Positions 10,324 through 19,283 of a stretch of DNA of 64,000 nucleotides are shown in pieces (positions within the stretch are counted from its first letter, which is position 1; each line of letters opens with the position of its first letter). The notes under the pieces are model-generated. The model saw only the letters and a program-made list of their open reading frames with translations, was not told the origin of the DNA and did not search any database. This DNA comes from GCA-2683825 sp965662355 (lineage in GTDB: Bacteria; Planctomycetota; UBA1135; GCA-002686595). The DNA is taken from the NCBI GenBank assembly GCA_965662355.1, contig CBFIHP010000009.1, positions 124,001 through 188,000 on the forward strand, given 5' to 3'. The translations under genes and the position numbers were made by a program.

Positions 10324-12309
10324 TTGCTCCGATACCAGAGCCCCAACCCCAGTTGGTTTCGGGCGTCTCGGACGAGCATTAGCGGGGGGCTCCTCCTCCT
10401 GGCGCTGGGTTCCTGTGGACCCGGCGTCGGAGAAGGGGCCCCCCTCTTGCTTTTGGAGTTCCCCCAGGCGCAGCGCCGCGACGTTGCTCTCAACGAAGAG
10501 CTGTACTTCCACTTCTCCGATCCCCTGGATCGCGCTTCGATCAACGATGGGACGGTGCAGATCACCGATCTTGGGGGGCACGCGGTGCGTGGCGAGTTCT
10601 TGACCCGGGATCCACGCATGGTGGTTTTCGTGCCCGAGCTTCCCACGGCGTCGGATCTACGCAACGGCGGCTTTCGCCCCGCGACCCACTACCAGGTGAC
10701 CCTCGCCGGTTTTCCACGCGTCGATGGAATTCGGGCGACCGGCGGTGAGATCCTCTCCCAGAGCCTGGTCTTCTGGTTCGAGACAGCGTCGGAAGAGGAA
10801 GATGAGACCCTCTTCTTTGGTTTCGCGGGTAGCCATGCACGCCTGGAGCTCGACCCGAAGGCTCACGGACTGTTGCGAGAGATGGGGACCCTCGATCCCG
10901 TACGACTCGTGGTCGAGGCTGGTGTGGATCCCTCGACCCTGGTTGCTTCGGACTTCGAGCTCTGGCACCTGCTTCCCAGGGGCGCCTATCAAGACTCAGA
11001 GTCGATACAGAGGAGGAGGATCGACGTCGACGTGCAGATCGTCGAGAACCAGCGTGACCGGGCTGTGATCGAGCTCCTGCCACGCACCGATGCTCCGGGG
11101 GTCTGGGCGCCGCTGGAGGCGGGACAGTACTTCCTGATATGCGGCCTGGTTCGAAGCAACCGGATGAGCCTGCGAACCCTGGGGGGCGGCCTGGTGCTCG
11201 AGGCCAGCTGGGAGCTGCGCGTACGCGAAAGGCTGGGCAAGCTGTTCATCGACTTCTCGGAGACGGACCGGCTCTTCTCCGGGCGTCCCGAGGGGAGCGA
11301 CGCCACGGCTCGTTGGGGGGGGCCTGATAGCGGGGTCTCGATCCGCTTTCCTCGCTCGGCCGGGGACGGACGCATGGGCAACCTTGCCTTCGGTACGAGG
11401 GATCCCGTGCACGACGATCATCCCGAATGGAGGATTCGACAGTCCACGAGCGGAGGCCTCGCGCACAACGAGGAGTCGGGAACCATCCACATCGATTCAC
11501 GGGGGCTCGACATCCACGCCGAGCGGCTCTCGATCAGCGATGGCACCACCGTCCACCTGGAGGACGAGGGCGGGGTTTGCATCCTTCGCTCGCAAGGGCC
11601 CATCGTCATCCGTGGAGAGCTCAAGCGCACGACCGGGGCGGGCCGCCTGCCGGAGACCTCCGGTCGAAATCGAGTGCGTCCGAGCCTGGAGCTCGAGGAG
11701 TCCATGGATCTCGACCCCGCGGACCATGCGGCCCTCAGCGGCTGGCTGGAGCGCGCGAAGGCAGCGGACGAGGACCTGACGATTCTGATCGCAGGGTGCG
11801 AGCTCGAGGTCTACGGGCAGATCGATGTCGAGGGCACCCTGATCCTGATCGCCGGCGGGGAAGTGCGCTTGCCGGGCAGCATCATTTCGCCCTTGTGCTG
11901 GCAGACCAAGAACAGCACCCATGTGCCGATGAAGGAGGGGCTGCGCATTTTGCCGCTCGCCCTCGACCCGCCCGAGACGAATCCGTTGAAGGCTCCGTTG
12001 ATCTATAGCGTTCAGTCGCGGATCTTCGGCCCCCCCGGTGGCGTGAGCGCATGGGGGTCGGCCAATACCGATGGAAGTGTAGGCACGGGGGCTCGGCGCG
12101 TGTCCTTCTTTGGGCAGCGTCTTCGGGGCGGGGTGCTGGAGCGAATCGGGCTGGTGAACAGCCTGACGTCCCTCCAGGATTGCCAGGAAATAGGTTTTCG
12201 GGTGGACCTCGAAATCGGCCCTGCGGAGGGTGAGCCCTGGCAGCCCCCGCGGCTCGATAGCCTCGAGCTTTCCTGGTCCCAGCGACCGCGCGGTAGCACG
12301 GGTCCGTGA
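10324..12309 (+). CDS. Shortened member of the giant lipoprotein family
   Basis: A 661-aa predicted lipoprotein. The best start is TTG at 10324, nine bases after the previous stop, because it gives an Arg-rich n-region, a Leu-rich core and lipobox LGSC (Cys31). The N-terminal domain (FPQAQRRDVALNEELYFHFS) parallels the Big_5 domain of the preceding gene. Two beta-rich segments, VCILRSQGPIVIRGELKR and LEVYGQIDVEGTLILIAGGE, correspond to the strand units of the larger relatives, but the long glycine-rich insertions are absent. The end (GFRVDLEIG...RLDSLELSW) retains a form of the shared terminal block. It may be a compact paralog or a derived remnant; the reading frame is intact. Likely co-transcribed with the upstream gene. 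Confidence 0.75.
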   Translation: MLRYQSPNPSWFRASRTSISGGLLLLALGSCGPGVGEGAPLLLLEFPQAQRRDVALNEELYFHFSDPLDRASINDGTVQITDLGGHAVRGEFLTRDPRMVVFVPELPTASDLRNGGFRPATHYQVTLAGFPRVDGIRATGGEILSQSLVFWFETASEEEDETLFFGFAGSHARLELDPKAHGLLREMGTLDPVRLVVEAGVDPSTLVASDFELWHLLPRGAYQDSESIQRRRIDVDVQIVENQRDRAVIELLPRTDAPGVWAPLEAGQYFLICGLVRSNRMSLRTLGGGLVLEASWELRVRERLGKLFIDFSETDRLFSGRPEGSDATARWGGPDSGVSIRFPRSAGDGRMGNLAFGTRDPVHDDHPEWRIRQSTSGGLAHNEESGTIHIDSRGLDIHAERLSISDGTTVHLEDEGGVCILRSQGPIVIRGELKRTTGAGRLPETSGRNRVRPSLELEESMDLDPADHAALSGWLERAKAADEDLTILIAGCELEVYGQIDVEGTLILIAGGEVRLPGSIISPLCWQTKNSTHVPMKEGLRILPLALDPPETNPLKAPLIYSVQSRIFGPPGGVSAWGSANTDGSVGTGARRVSFFGQRLRGGVLERIGLVNSLTSLQDCQEIGFRVDLEIGPAEGEPWQPPRLDSLELSWSQRPRGSTGP

Positions 12310-12400
12310 TTCGTCCTCTGGATGATTCGGCGTAGGGATCCACCGAGGGCCTGACTCGGTCCTTTACTTCGGGCCCCGAAGACATCGAAATCAGGCGCTC

Positions 12401-13342
12401 GTGATCGCCCTTCTCCAAAGCGGGCTCGAGTTCACGCCCGGGGCCGTCGCGCTCTACTTCGGGATCTTTGGGCTCGTCGTCGGTTCGTTTCTGAACGTCG
12501 CCATCTACCGCCTCCCCAAGGAGGGGATGAGCGTGTGGCGCCCGTTGCGCTCGCGCTGTCCGAAGTGCGCCCACGAGCTGGCGTGGTACGAGAACGTGCC
12601 AGTCGTCTCCTGGGTGATCCAGGGCGCGCGGTGCCGATCCTGCAGCTGTTGGATTCCGTTTCGATATCCCCTGGTCGAGCTCCTCACCGGCGCTCTGTGG
12701 GCCGTGGCGGGTTTCATGGCACCGAGCATCGCCATTGCCCTCGTGCAGGTGCTCGTGCTCTCGGGGTTGATCGTGGCCACCTTTGTGGATTTCGACTGCT
12801 TCGAGATCCCCGACGAGGTTTCGCTCGGGGGGATGGTGCTGGCGCCTATCGTCTCGTTCCTCCTGCCGGAGCTGCATGCGCAGACGTACCTTGCCAAGGA
12901 GTTCTCCGCAGCACCTGGGATCGTCGATGGTGGGGGGGCTCTGATCGCCTCGCTGGTGGGAATGGCCGTGGGAGGCGGGATCCTCCTGTGGATCGGCTGG
13001 CTCGGGAAGAAGCTCTTCGGGCGTGACGCCATGGGGCTCGGGGACGTCAAGCTCCTGGCCGCCGCGGGGGGCTTCGTGGGCCCGGGGGCGGTGCTGATGG
13101 CGCTCTTCATCGGCTCGCTTCTGGCCTCGGTGGTCGGGGCCCTCAACATCGCCCGTTTTTTTTGCCTCATCCGCTCCCGGGCGCGGCGTCGCAGGAGCGC
13201 AAAAAGTGGCCTACAGGCCCTTCAAACCGCCCGCATCGTGGGCCGCTATCTGCCCTTTGGTCCGTATCTCTCCCTCGGCGTTGGAATCGTGCTCGTCGAT
13301 TGGAAAGATGTCGTACTACTGCTCGAGGGATTCGCCCTCTGA
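12401..13342 (+). CDS. pilD: Prepilin peptidase (type IV leader peptidase)
   Basis: A 313-aa polytopic membrane aspartic protease (A24 family) that cleaves prepilin leaders and usually N-methylates the new N-terminus. The N-terminal domain has GSFLNVAIYRLP and two zinc-binding CxxC pairs (Cys53/56 and Cys78/81). The catalytic aspartates are in VDFDCFEIPD (about 130-138) and in the signature GLGDVKLLAAAG (Asp215). Multiple hydrophobic segments span the rest. Start is GTG at 12401. It precedes the OmpA-like gene by 51 bases and lies 3-8 kb upstream of pilT, pilB, pilC and a prepilin on the same strand, its obvious partners. A GspO role in type II secretion is equally possible from sequence alone. 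Confidence 0.93.
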   Translation: MIALLQSGLEFTPGAVALYFGIFGLVVGSFLNVAIYRLPKEGMSVWRPLRSRCPKCAHELAWYENVPVVSWVIQGARCRSCSCWIPFRYPLVELLTGALWAVAGFMAPSIAIALVQVLVLSGLIVATFVDFDCFEIPDEVSLGGMVLAPIVSFLLPELHAQTYLAKEFSAAPGIVDGGGALIASLVGMAVGGGILLWIGWLGKKLFGRDAMGLGDVKLLAAAGGFVGPGAVLMALFIGSLLASVVGALNIARFFCLIRSRARRRRSAKSGLQALQTARIVGRYLPFGPYLSLGVGIVLVDWKDVVLLLEGFAL

Positions 13343-13393
13343 TTCGGCAACCCACTGACCTGCACCGACGAAAACGTTAGTTCGGAAACGACC

Positions 13394-14044
13394 ATGAACG
13401 CGCACAAGATCGCTATTCCCGCCGTCGCTCTTCTCGCCCTTCTCAGTGCCTGTGCCTCCCCGACGACGATCAAGAAGTATCAGGACGAGCTGCGCGGGTT
13501 GCGCGAGGAGGTCAGCGACCTCAAGGCCGATCGCTCCCGGCTCGTTCGAGAAAAGGACTCCTGGCAGACGAGCCTCGCCGAGGCCAACGCTGCAACTCCC
13601 GCCGCGAGCGCGCCCCAGCAGGAATACCCCGAGCTGGATGCTCTCGGTGGCGTCGACGTCTTCCGCCAGGGGGGCAACCTGGTGATTTCGATCGAATCGT
13701 CGGTCAGCTTCCCCTCCGGGAAGGCCACGCTGACCAACAAGGGCCAGGAGACCGTGCGCAAGGTCGCCAGTGTCCTGCGCTCGGACCACGCGGCTCGGAA
13801 CTACTGGATCGAGGGCCACACCGACGCGGACCCGATCAAGAAGTCGAAATGGGGCTCGAATCGCGATCTGAGCGTCGCCCGGGCCATGGCCGTGCTCCAC
13901 TACCTGGTCGAGCAATGTGACGTTCCCGACGATCGCTGCGTGGTCGCCGGCCACGGGCAGTACGCGCCCGTAGCTTCCAACGCGGATGCGAGCGAAAAGG
14001 CCCGCAACCGTCGGGTCGAGATCGTCGTCCACAGCGCGGAGTAG
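13394..14044 (+). CDS. OmpA-family peptidoglycan-binding lipoprotein
   Basis: A 216-aa lipoprotein with signal peptide and lipobox LSAC (Cys20). Residues about 27-55 are strongly charged with heptad spacing (YQDELRGLREEVSDLKADRS), probably a coiled coil. The C-terminal half (about 95-216) is an OmpA/MotB-type domain, shown by IEGHTDADPI, RDLSVARAMAVLHYL, VVAGHGQYAPV and NRRVEIVV, the region that binds diaminopimelate in peptidoglycan. It should tether the outer membrane to the wall, as Pal-type proteins do; no Tol genes are nearby. It sits between prepilin peptidase and an EF-G-like gene on the same strand. Confidence 0.9.
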   Translation: MNAHKIAIPAVALLALLSACASPTTIKKYQDELRGLREEVSDLKADRSRLVREKDSWQTSLAEANAATPAASAPQQEYPELDALGGVDVFRQGGNLVISIESSVSFPSGKATLTNKGQETVRKVASVLRSDHAARNYWIEGHTDADPIKKSKWGSNRDLSVARAMAVLHYLVEQCDVPDDRCVVAGHGQYAPVASNADASEKARNRRVEIVVHSAE

Positions 14045-14221
14045 GCATCCTCGGACCACCCCTCCCTCCCGCGGGGAGCGGATTCGAGAGGATCGCTCGT
14101 CCAAGGAGCCTCCGAAGGCCCCCAAGTGCCCTCGGACGGCCTGGGGCGTGTGGAGCTTCTGGCGCCTGGACGCTAAGATGCGCCTCCTTTTGTCCTGAGG
14201 ACGCCTTCACACGTTCGCCTG

Positions 14222-16216
14222 ATGAGCAAAACCGCCTCCGTTCGTAACTTCGCCTTCGTCGGTCACCCCTCTTCTGGAAAGACCACTCTCATCGATGCCC
14301 TGGCCCACCGCATGGGGGCCTCCGATCGAAAAGGGTCGGTCGGTGACAAAACGTCAATCTGCGACACCGAGCCGGAGGAGCACGACAAGCAACACACGCT
14401 GCAGCTCGCTGCGGTTCACGCGGAGAACGAGGGCTACCTCTGGAACATGATCGACACTCCGGGCTATCCGGAGTTTGGTGCGGATGCGTTGTCAGCCATG
14501 TGGGCCTGTGAGAACGCGGTCGGCGTTGTCAGTTGCACCGGTGCCATCAGCTTCAACCTGCGCCAGAAGCTCAAGCAAGCCGCCGAGCTCGGCCGCGGTC
14601 GGCTGATCGTGGCGACCCACGTCGACGGCGATAACGCTGACTTCGACAAGCTGATTCTGGACCTGCGTAGTTCCATCGGCAAAATCTGCGTGCCCGTCAT
14701 GCTCCCTGATCAGAGCGGCCCGGGTTTCTCGGCCGTGTCTGTCGTGAAGGACGGCGACTGGCGCAAGCGCCTTTGCGATCGTGTGATGGATGCTTGCGAG
14801 GACGAAGAGGTGGTCATGAACTACCTCGAGAGTGACGAGCTCAGCGACGAGCAACTGGAAGCCCACATGCCCCACGCGGTTTCCACCGGTGCCTTGATCC
14901 CGGTGCTCGTTTGCAATCCCGATAGCGGACTCGGTGTCGAAGAGGTCGCGACATGGATGGGACACTTCGCTTCCAATCCCACGACGCAGGCGTCATTCAT
15001 GTCGGGCGGCGAGGACATCGCGTGCACCGAGGACGGCCCGCTTCTCGCCGTGGTCTTCAACATCAAGGCCGATCCCCACGTTGGCAAGGTCAGCCTGGCG
15101 CGCATCCTCCAGGGGTCGATGAAGGCCTCCGATATCGTGGGGGAGAACAAGGGCGAAAAACTCGGTGGTCTCTTCCATTCGGTTGGTGGCAAGAACCGCA
15201 CCGCCATCGAATCGGCATCCGCAGGCGAAATCGTGGCTTTCTCCAAGGTCGAGGAACTCTCCTGGGGTCAGTCTTTCTCCGTCGCCGGAACCGAAGCGCG
15301 AGACGTCGACAAGCCCGAACTACCCTCACCGACGGTTGCCCTCGCCGTGCGCCCGAAGAGTCGTAGCGACGAGCAGAAGATCGGGCAGGCCTTGCACAAG
15401 CTCGAGGCCGAGGATCCGACGTTCAGCGTTACCCCCGATGCAACGACCCACGAGCTCGTCATGTCCGGCATGAGCGATCTCCACCTGCAGGTCGTCGAGG
15501 CACGTCTCAAGCGACGCTACGGCGTTGAGATCGAGACATCACTCCCGCGGATTGCCTACCGCGAGACCATCACCAAGCCGGCCGATGGTCATCACCGTCA
15601 CAAGAAGCAATCCGGTGGCCGAGGCCAGTTCGGTGAGTGCTATCTCCGTGTCCGGCCCGGTGAAAAGGACGGCGGCATCATCTTCAAGGACAAGGTCGTG
15701 GGCGGTTCCATCCCCCGCAACCTCATCCCCGCCGTCGAGAAGGGCATTCGCGAGATCACCAACGAGGGCATCTTGACCCACTCCGCGGTCGTCGACGTCG
15801 AGATCGAGCTGTACGACGGCAAGTTCCACGCGGTCGACTCCGACGAGGCCAGCTTCAAGAGGGCCGGCGCCTTCGCTTTCAAGGACGGCTTCGCCAAGGC
15901 GGGGCCCGTGCTGCAGGAGCCGGTCATGGATGTGGAGATCAGTGTCCCCTCCGGTGATGCAGGAACTATCTTCTCGGACATCACCTCGCAGCGGCGCGGG
16001 ACGGTACGGGATCAGACCTCGGGAGAAGGCGGTGCCGTGACCGTCATCAAGGCCCACGTGCCGCTGTCGACCATGCAGACCTACCACCGGGACTTGAAGT
16101 CCCAGACCGCCGGTGAGGGGATGTACTCGATGAGCCTGGACCACTACGCCCAGGTCCCCGGAGGCGAGCAGCACAAGATCATCAAGGACATGGGCAAGAA
16201 GGCAGAGGAAGAGTAA
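14222..16216 (+). CDS. Elongation factor G-like translational GTPase
   Basis: A 664-aa EF-G paralog, slightly shorter than canonical EF-G (about 700 aa). G1 is GHPSSGKT (14-21) and G3 is DTPG (78-81), both normal. The switch-I motif equivalent to RGIT reads KQHT, and G4, normally NKxD, reads THVD in RLIVATHVDGDN. Domains II-V are present: the GGRGQFGECYLRV region of domain IV and PLSTMQTYHRDLKSQTAGEG with SLDHYAQVP of domain V. The protein therefore looks complete but may bind or hydrolyse GTP atypically. It resembles the divergent elongation factor G-like proteins found beside a normal fusA in several phyla; the primary fusA is not in this window. It separates the OmpA gene from the pil cluster, with a 177-base upstream gap. 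Confidence 0.87.
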   Translation: MSKTASVRNFAFVGHPSSGKTTLIDALAHRMGASDRKGSVGDKTSICDTEPEEHDKQHTLQLAAVHAENEGYLWNMIDTPGYPEFGADALSAMWACENAVGVVSCTGAISFNLRQKLKQAAELGRGRLIVATHVDGDNADFDKLILDLRSSIGKICVPVMLPDQSGPGFSAVSVVKDGDWRKRLCDRVMDACEDEEVVMNYLESDELSDEQLEAHMPHAVSTGALIPVLVCNPDSGLGVEEVATWMGHFASNPTTQASFMSGGEDIACTEDGPLLAVVFNIKADPHVGKVSLARILQGSMKASDIVGENKGEKLGGLFHSVGGKNRTAIESASAGEIVAFSKVEELSWGQSFSVAGTEARDVDKPELPSPTVALAVRPKSRSDEQKIGQALHKLEAEDPTFSVTPDATTHELVMSGMSDLHLQVVEARLKRRYGVEIETSLPRIAYRETITKPADGHHRHKKQSGGRGQFGECYLRVRPGEKDGGIIFKDKVVGGSIPRNLIPAVEKGIREITNEGILTHSAVVDVEIELYDGKFHAVDSDEASFKRAGAFAFKDGFAKAGPVLQEPVMDVEISVPSGDAGTIFSDITSQRRGTVRDQTSGEGGAVTVIKAHVPLSTMQTYHRDLKSQTAGEGMYSMSLDHYAQVPGGEQHKIIKDMGKKAEEE

Positions 16217-16270
16217 GCCCTTCCCATCCGGGGCGCTCTCGAAGGAACAGAGTCGGGGCCATTACGGCGA

Positions 16271-16312
16271 CAGTACGGAATCAGGCAGCGCACAGCGCCT
16301 GGTTCCGTACTG
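16271..16312 (+). other. Long stem-loop downstream of the EF-G-like gene
   Basis: Inverted repeat: 16271-16286 pairs with 16297-16312, 16 base pairs with a single G-U wobble (T16281 with G16302) and a 10-base loop. It starts 55 bases after the EF-G-like stop and ends 170 bases before pilT. No T tract follows on the + strand, so it is not a classical intrinsic terminator; it may end or stabilise the upstream mRNA or be an RNA processing element. The rest of the 266-base gap shows nothing recognisable. Confidence 0.55.
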
Positions 16313-16482
16313 CTGTATCAGGCCAGGGTGGAAACCTCTTCCAGCTCGAACAGCGGCGGGACGAAACTCCCGCCCATCCATCTCCAGTTCGCCATTCCGG
16401 CACTCCGAAAGGCAGCGAGTCCCATGGTCTCGCCCTCCGGCGGGTCCACTCCAATCCCGACACGCCAAGGAACGGTGATCTA

Positions 16483-17550
16483 ATGATCACGATGGAAGAC
16501 CTGCTCGCCCTTTTGGTTCGCAAGGGCGGCTCCGACCTTCACATCTCGACGAACTCCCCCCCTCGTTTGAGGATCGACGGCCTGCTCGTTCCGGTCGAGT
16601 GTCCTCCGTTGACGGGAGACGACACGCGTCGATTGGCGACCAGCGTGCTGACCTCAGACCAGATCGCGCGGATGGACAAGGACCTCGAGCTCGACTGTTC
16701 CTTTGAGCTCGAAGGGCAGGGACGGTTTCGGGCCAACGTTTTCTATCAACGGGGCCACGTAGCCTGTGTGCTGCGGCTGGTGCCCCACGAGATTTCCGAT
16801 TTCGAAGGACTCGGGCTTCCGCGCGGGGTTTGCGAGCGTCTCTGCAACCTGCGCTCCGGCCTGGTGCTCGTCACCGGAGCGACCGGTTCCGGCAAGTCGA
16901 CCACGCTGGCGTCGATGATCGATTTCATCAACCGTACACGGCAGGGACACATCGTCACGATCGAGGACCCGATCGAATTCACGCACCGAAGCCAGGGGTG
17001 CATGGTGACCCAACGGGAGATTGGCTCGGACTCCCACATGTTCAAGAACTCGCTGCGCAGTGTGCTGCGACAGGATCCGGACATCGTGCTGGTCGGCGAG
17101 TTGCGTGACCTCGAGACGATCGAGGCCGCCCTGACGCTGGCCGAGACGGGACACCTGACCTTCGGCACGCTGCACACCTCCGATGCGGTTCAGACGATCA
17201 ACCGTGTCATCGACGTCTTTCCGGCACACGCGCAGCAGCAGGTCCGCACGCAGCTGTCGTTCACTCTGGAGGCTGTCTTCTGTCAGCAGCTGCTGCCCTC
17301 TGCGTCCGGTCGCGGACGTTGCCTTGGCGCCGAGGTCATGCTGGCCAATCCCGCCATTCGCGCGCTGATTCGCGAAGGCAAGGGACACCAGATCTACTCG
17401 CAAATCCAGACCGGCTCGCGCGTCGGCATGAGGACCATGGCGTCGTGGCTCTCCGATCTCGTCAAGAGCGGTAAGGTGCGCTCGGAAGACGCTCAGCGCA
17501 CGATGTCCGATCCCAATGAGCTTCAAATCCTCTTGCGCTCGGCAGGCTAA
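16483..17550 (+). CDS. pilT: Type IV pilus retraction ATPase PilT
   Basis: A 355-aa cytoplasmic hexameric secretion ATPase that powers pilus disassembly. Walker A is GATGSGKST (132-140), the Asp box is IVTIEDPIEF (about 157-166), Walker B is DIVLVGELRD (about 200-209) and the His box includes GTLHTSDA. The C-terminal NPAIRALIREGKGHQ corresponds to the AIRNLIRE signature that separates PilT from assembly ATPases. Length matches the family. The stop overlaps the pilB start by one base (TAATG), so the pair is probably translationally coupled. Confidence 0.95.
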   Translation: MITMEDLLALLVRKGGSDLHISTNSPPRLRIDGLLVPVECPPLTGDDTRRLATSVLTSDQIARMDKDLELDCSFELEGQGRFRANVFYQRGHVACVLRLVPHEISDFEGLGLPRGVCERLCNLRSGLVLVTGATGSGKSTTLASMIDFINRTRQGHIVTIEDPIEFTHRSQGCMVTQREIGSDSHMFKNSLRSVLRQDPDIVLVGELRDLETIEAALTLAETGHLTFGTLHTSDAVQTINRVIDVFPAHAQQQVRTQLSFTLEAVFCQQLLPSASGRGRCLGAEVMLANPAIRALIREGKGHQIYSQIQTGSRVGMRTMASWLSDLVKSGKVRSEDAQRTMSDPNELQILLRSAG

Positions 17551-19247
17551 TGGTCAAGGTATCCGGAAAAATCCGTCGCTTGCTCATCGAAGCCGAACTC
17601 GTCTCGGCCGAGGAGTGGGCGGAGGCAAGGCAAACGGGTCAGCCCGTGGTCGAAGTGCTTCTCGAGCGCGGTGTGCTGGTCGAGGAACGTCTCCTGGAAC
17701 TCCTGGGTCGTTCGGCGGGGATGCCGCCGGTCGATCTCAACCGAGTGAAGCCCGACCCATTGGCGGTCGAGGCCTTGCCCCAGGAGATCTGTCAGGAGCA
17801 CGGCGTGATCCCGATCGCGCGTAACGGTGACAACCTCACCGTGGCGATTTCCGATCCCTTTGACGTGCTTCTCCTGGATGACCTGAACATCCTCTCGTCG
17901 TGCAAGGTGCGGCCCGTCGTCGCCCATCCCGGAGCGATTCGTCAGTCCATCGCGACGATCTACGAGCGCGACAAGCGTGAGGTCGAGGAGCTCCTGGACG
18001 AGGTAGGTACTGCGGACCTCACGGTTTCCGAGGAAACCGAGAGCGACGATCTGTCACTGGGCAACAGCGGTGACCAGGTTCCGGCCGTCAAGCTGGTCAA
18101 CCTGATGATCCTCCGCGCACTGCGCGAAAAGGCCAGCGACATTCACGTCGAGCCGATGAACAAGAAGATCCGGATTCGCTACCGGATCGATGGTCGGCTG
18201 ACCGAGGCGATGACGCCGCCCAAGGGGATTCTTGGAGCGCTCATCTCGCGCTTGAAGATCCTGGCGAACCTGGACATCGCCCTCCGCTTCGAACCGCAGG
18301 ACGGCAAGTTCCAGATCAAGTATGAGGGCCGCAACATCGACTTCCGACTCTCGACGCTACCGGTCGTGGGTGGGGAGAAGGCCGTCATGCGTATTCTCGA
18401 CGGCGGCAACGTCAGCCCCCGGCTCGAGGGTCTGGGTTTCGAGCCCAAGTGCCTCGACGACTTCACATCCGCAGCCGAAGCGGCCTACGGCATGGTACTC
18501 GTCACCGGACCGACGGGTTCGGGTAAGTCGACGACGCTGTACGCTGCCGTCAAGGAGATCGATACACCGGAGATCAACGTGGTCACGGTCGAGGATCCCG
18601 TTGAGTATCGGATGGACGGCATCAACCAGGTGCCGGTGTCTCCCAAGCGGGGCCTGACCTTTGCCGGTGCGTTGCGTTCGATCCTGCGTCAGGACCCGGA
18701 CGTGGTTTTGATCGGCGAGATTCGAGATCGCGAGACGGCCGAGATCGCCGTGAAGGCCGCCCTGACCGGGCACTTGGTGCTCTCGACCCTGCACACGAAC
18801 GATGCCGTGCAGGCGGTCACGCGACTCATTGACATGGGCATCGATCCGTTCTTGGTTTCGAGCTCGTTGCTCTGCGTTGCGGCCCAACGACTCGTGCGTC
18901 AACTGTGTTCGCATTGCCGCGAACCCTTGGAGCTCCCCAGGAAAGAACTTCTGTCGGTCGGTTTTATCGAAACCGAACTCGACGACTTGCAGCTCTATGG
19001 AGCGAACAAGCGTGGCTGTCCGCGCTGCAAGAGCGGTTACCGCGGTCGACTGGCTTTGCTCGAGACCTTGGCCCTGTCTACAGACCTCAAGCGCATGGTC
19101 GTCGAGGGACGATCCGTACAGGACTTGAAGGCACAGGCCATGAAGGACGGCATGTTGACCCTGCGGCGCGTCGGCATTCTCAACGCGATGCGCGGCAAGA
19201 CATCACTCGAGGAAGTTCTCCGAGTGACCATGGCTGACGCTGAATAG
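17550..19247 (+). CDS. pilB: Type IV pilus assembly ATPase PilB (GspE family)
   Basis: A 565-aa assembly ATPase driving pilin polymerisation. The N-terminal about 150 residues form an MshEN-type domain (PPVDLNRVKPDP, IPIARNGDNLTVAISDPFD), which in some homologs binds c-di-GMP. The core has RIRYRIDGRL, Walker A GPTGSGKSTT (about 319-328), Asp box VVTVEDPVEY and Walker B PDVVLIGEIRD (about 383). A four-cysteine zinc motif, LCSHC (about 452) and CPRCKSGYRGR (about 490), is intact. It begins on the last base of pilT and is followed 36 bases later by pilC. A GspE role is possible, but pilT beside it argues for a retractable pilus. Confidence 0.94.
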   Translation: MVKVSGKIRRLLIEAELVSAEEWAEARQTGQPVVEVLLERGVLVEERLLELLGRSAGMPPVDLNRVKPDPLAVEALPQEICQEHGVIPIARNGDNLTVAISDPFDVLLLDDLNILSSCKVRPVVAHPGAIRQSIATIYERDKREVEELLDEVGTADLTVSEETESDDLSLGNSGDQVPAVKLVNLMILRALREKASDIHVEPMNKKIRIRYRIDGRLTEAMTPPKGILGALISRLKILANLDIALRFEPQDGKFQIKYEGRNIDFRLSTLPVVGGEKAVMRILDGGNVSPRLEGLGFEPKCLDDFTSAAEAAYGMVLVTGPTGSGKSTTLYAAVKEIDTPEINVVTVEDPVEYRMDGINQVPVSPKRGLTFAGALRSILRQDPDVVLIGEIRDRETAEIAVKAALTGHLVLSTLHTNDAVQAVTRLIDMGIDPFLVSSSLLCVAAQRLVRQLCSHCREPLELPRKELLSVGFIETELDDLQLYGANKRGCPRCKSGYRGRLALLETLALSTDLKRMVVEGRSVQDLKAQAMKDGMLTLRRVGILNAMRGKTSLEEVLRVTMADAE

Positions 19248-19283
19248 CACACCTAGAGAGACACATTCGGGAGAGTTACCAAC

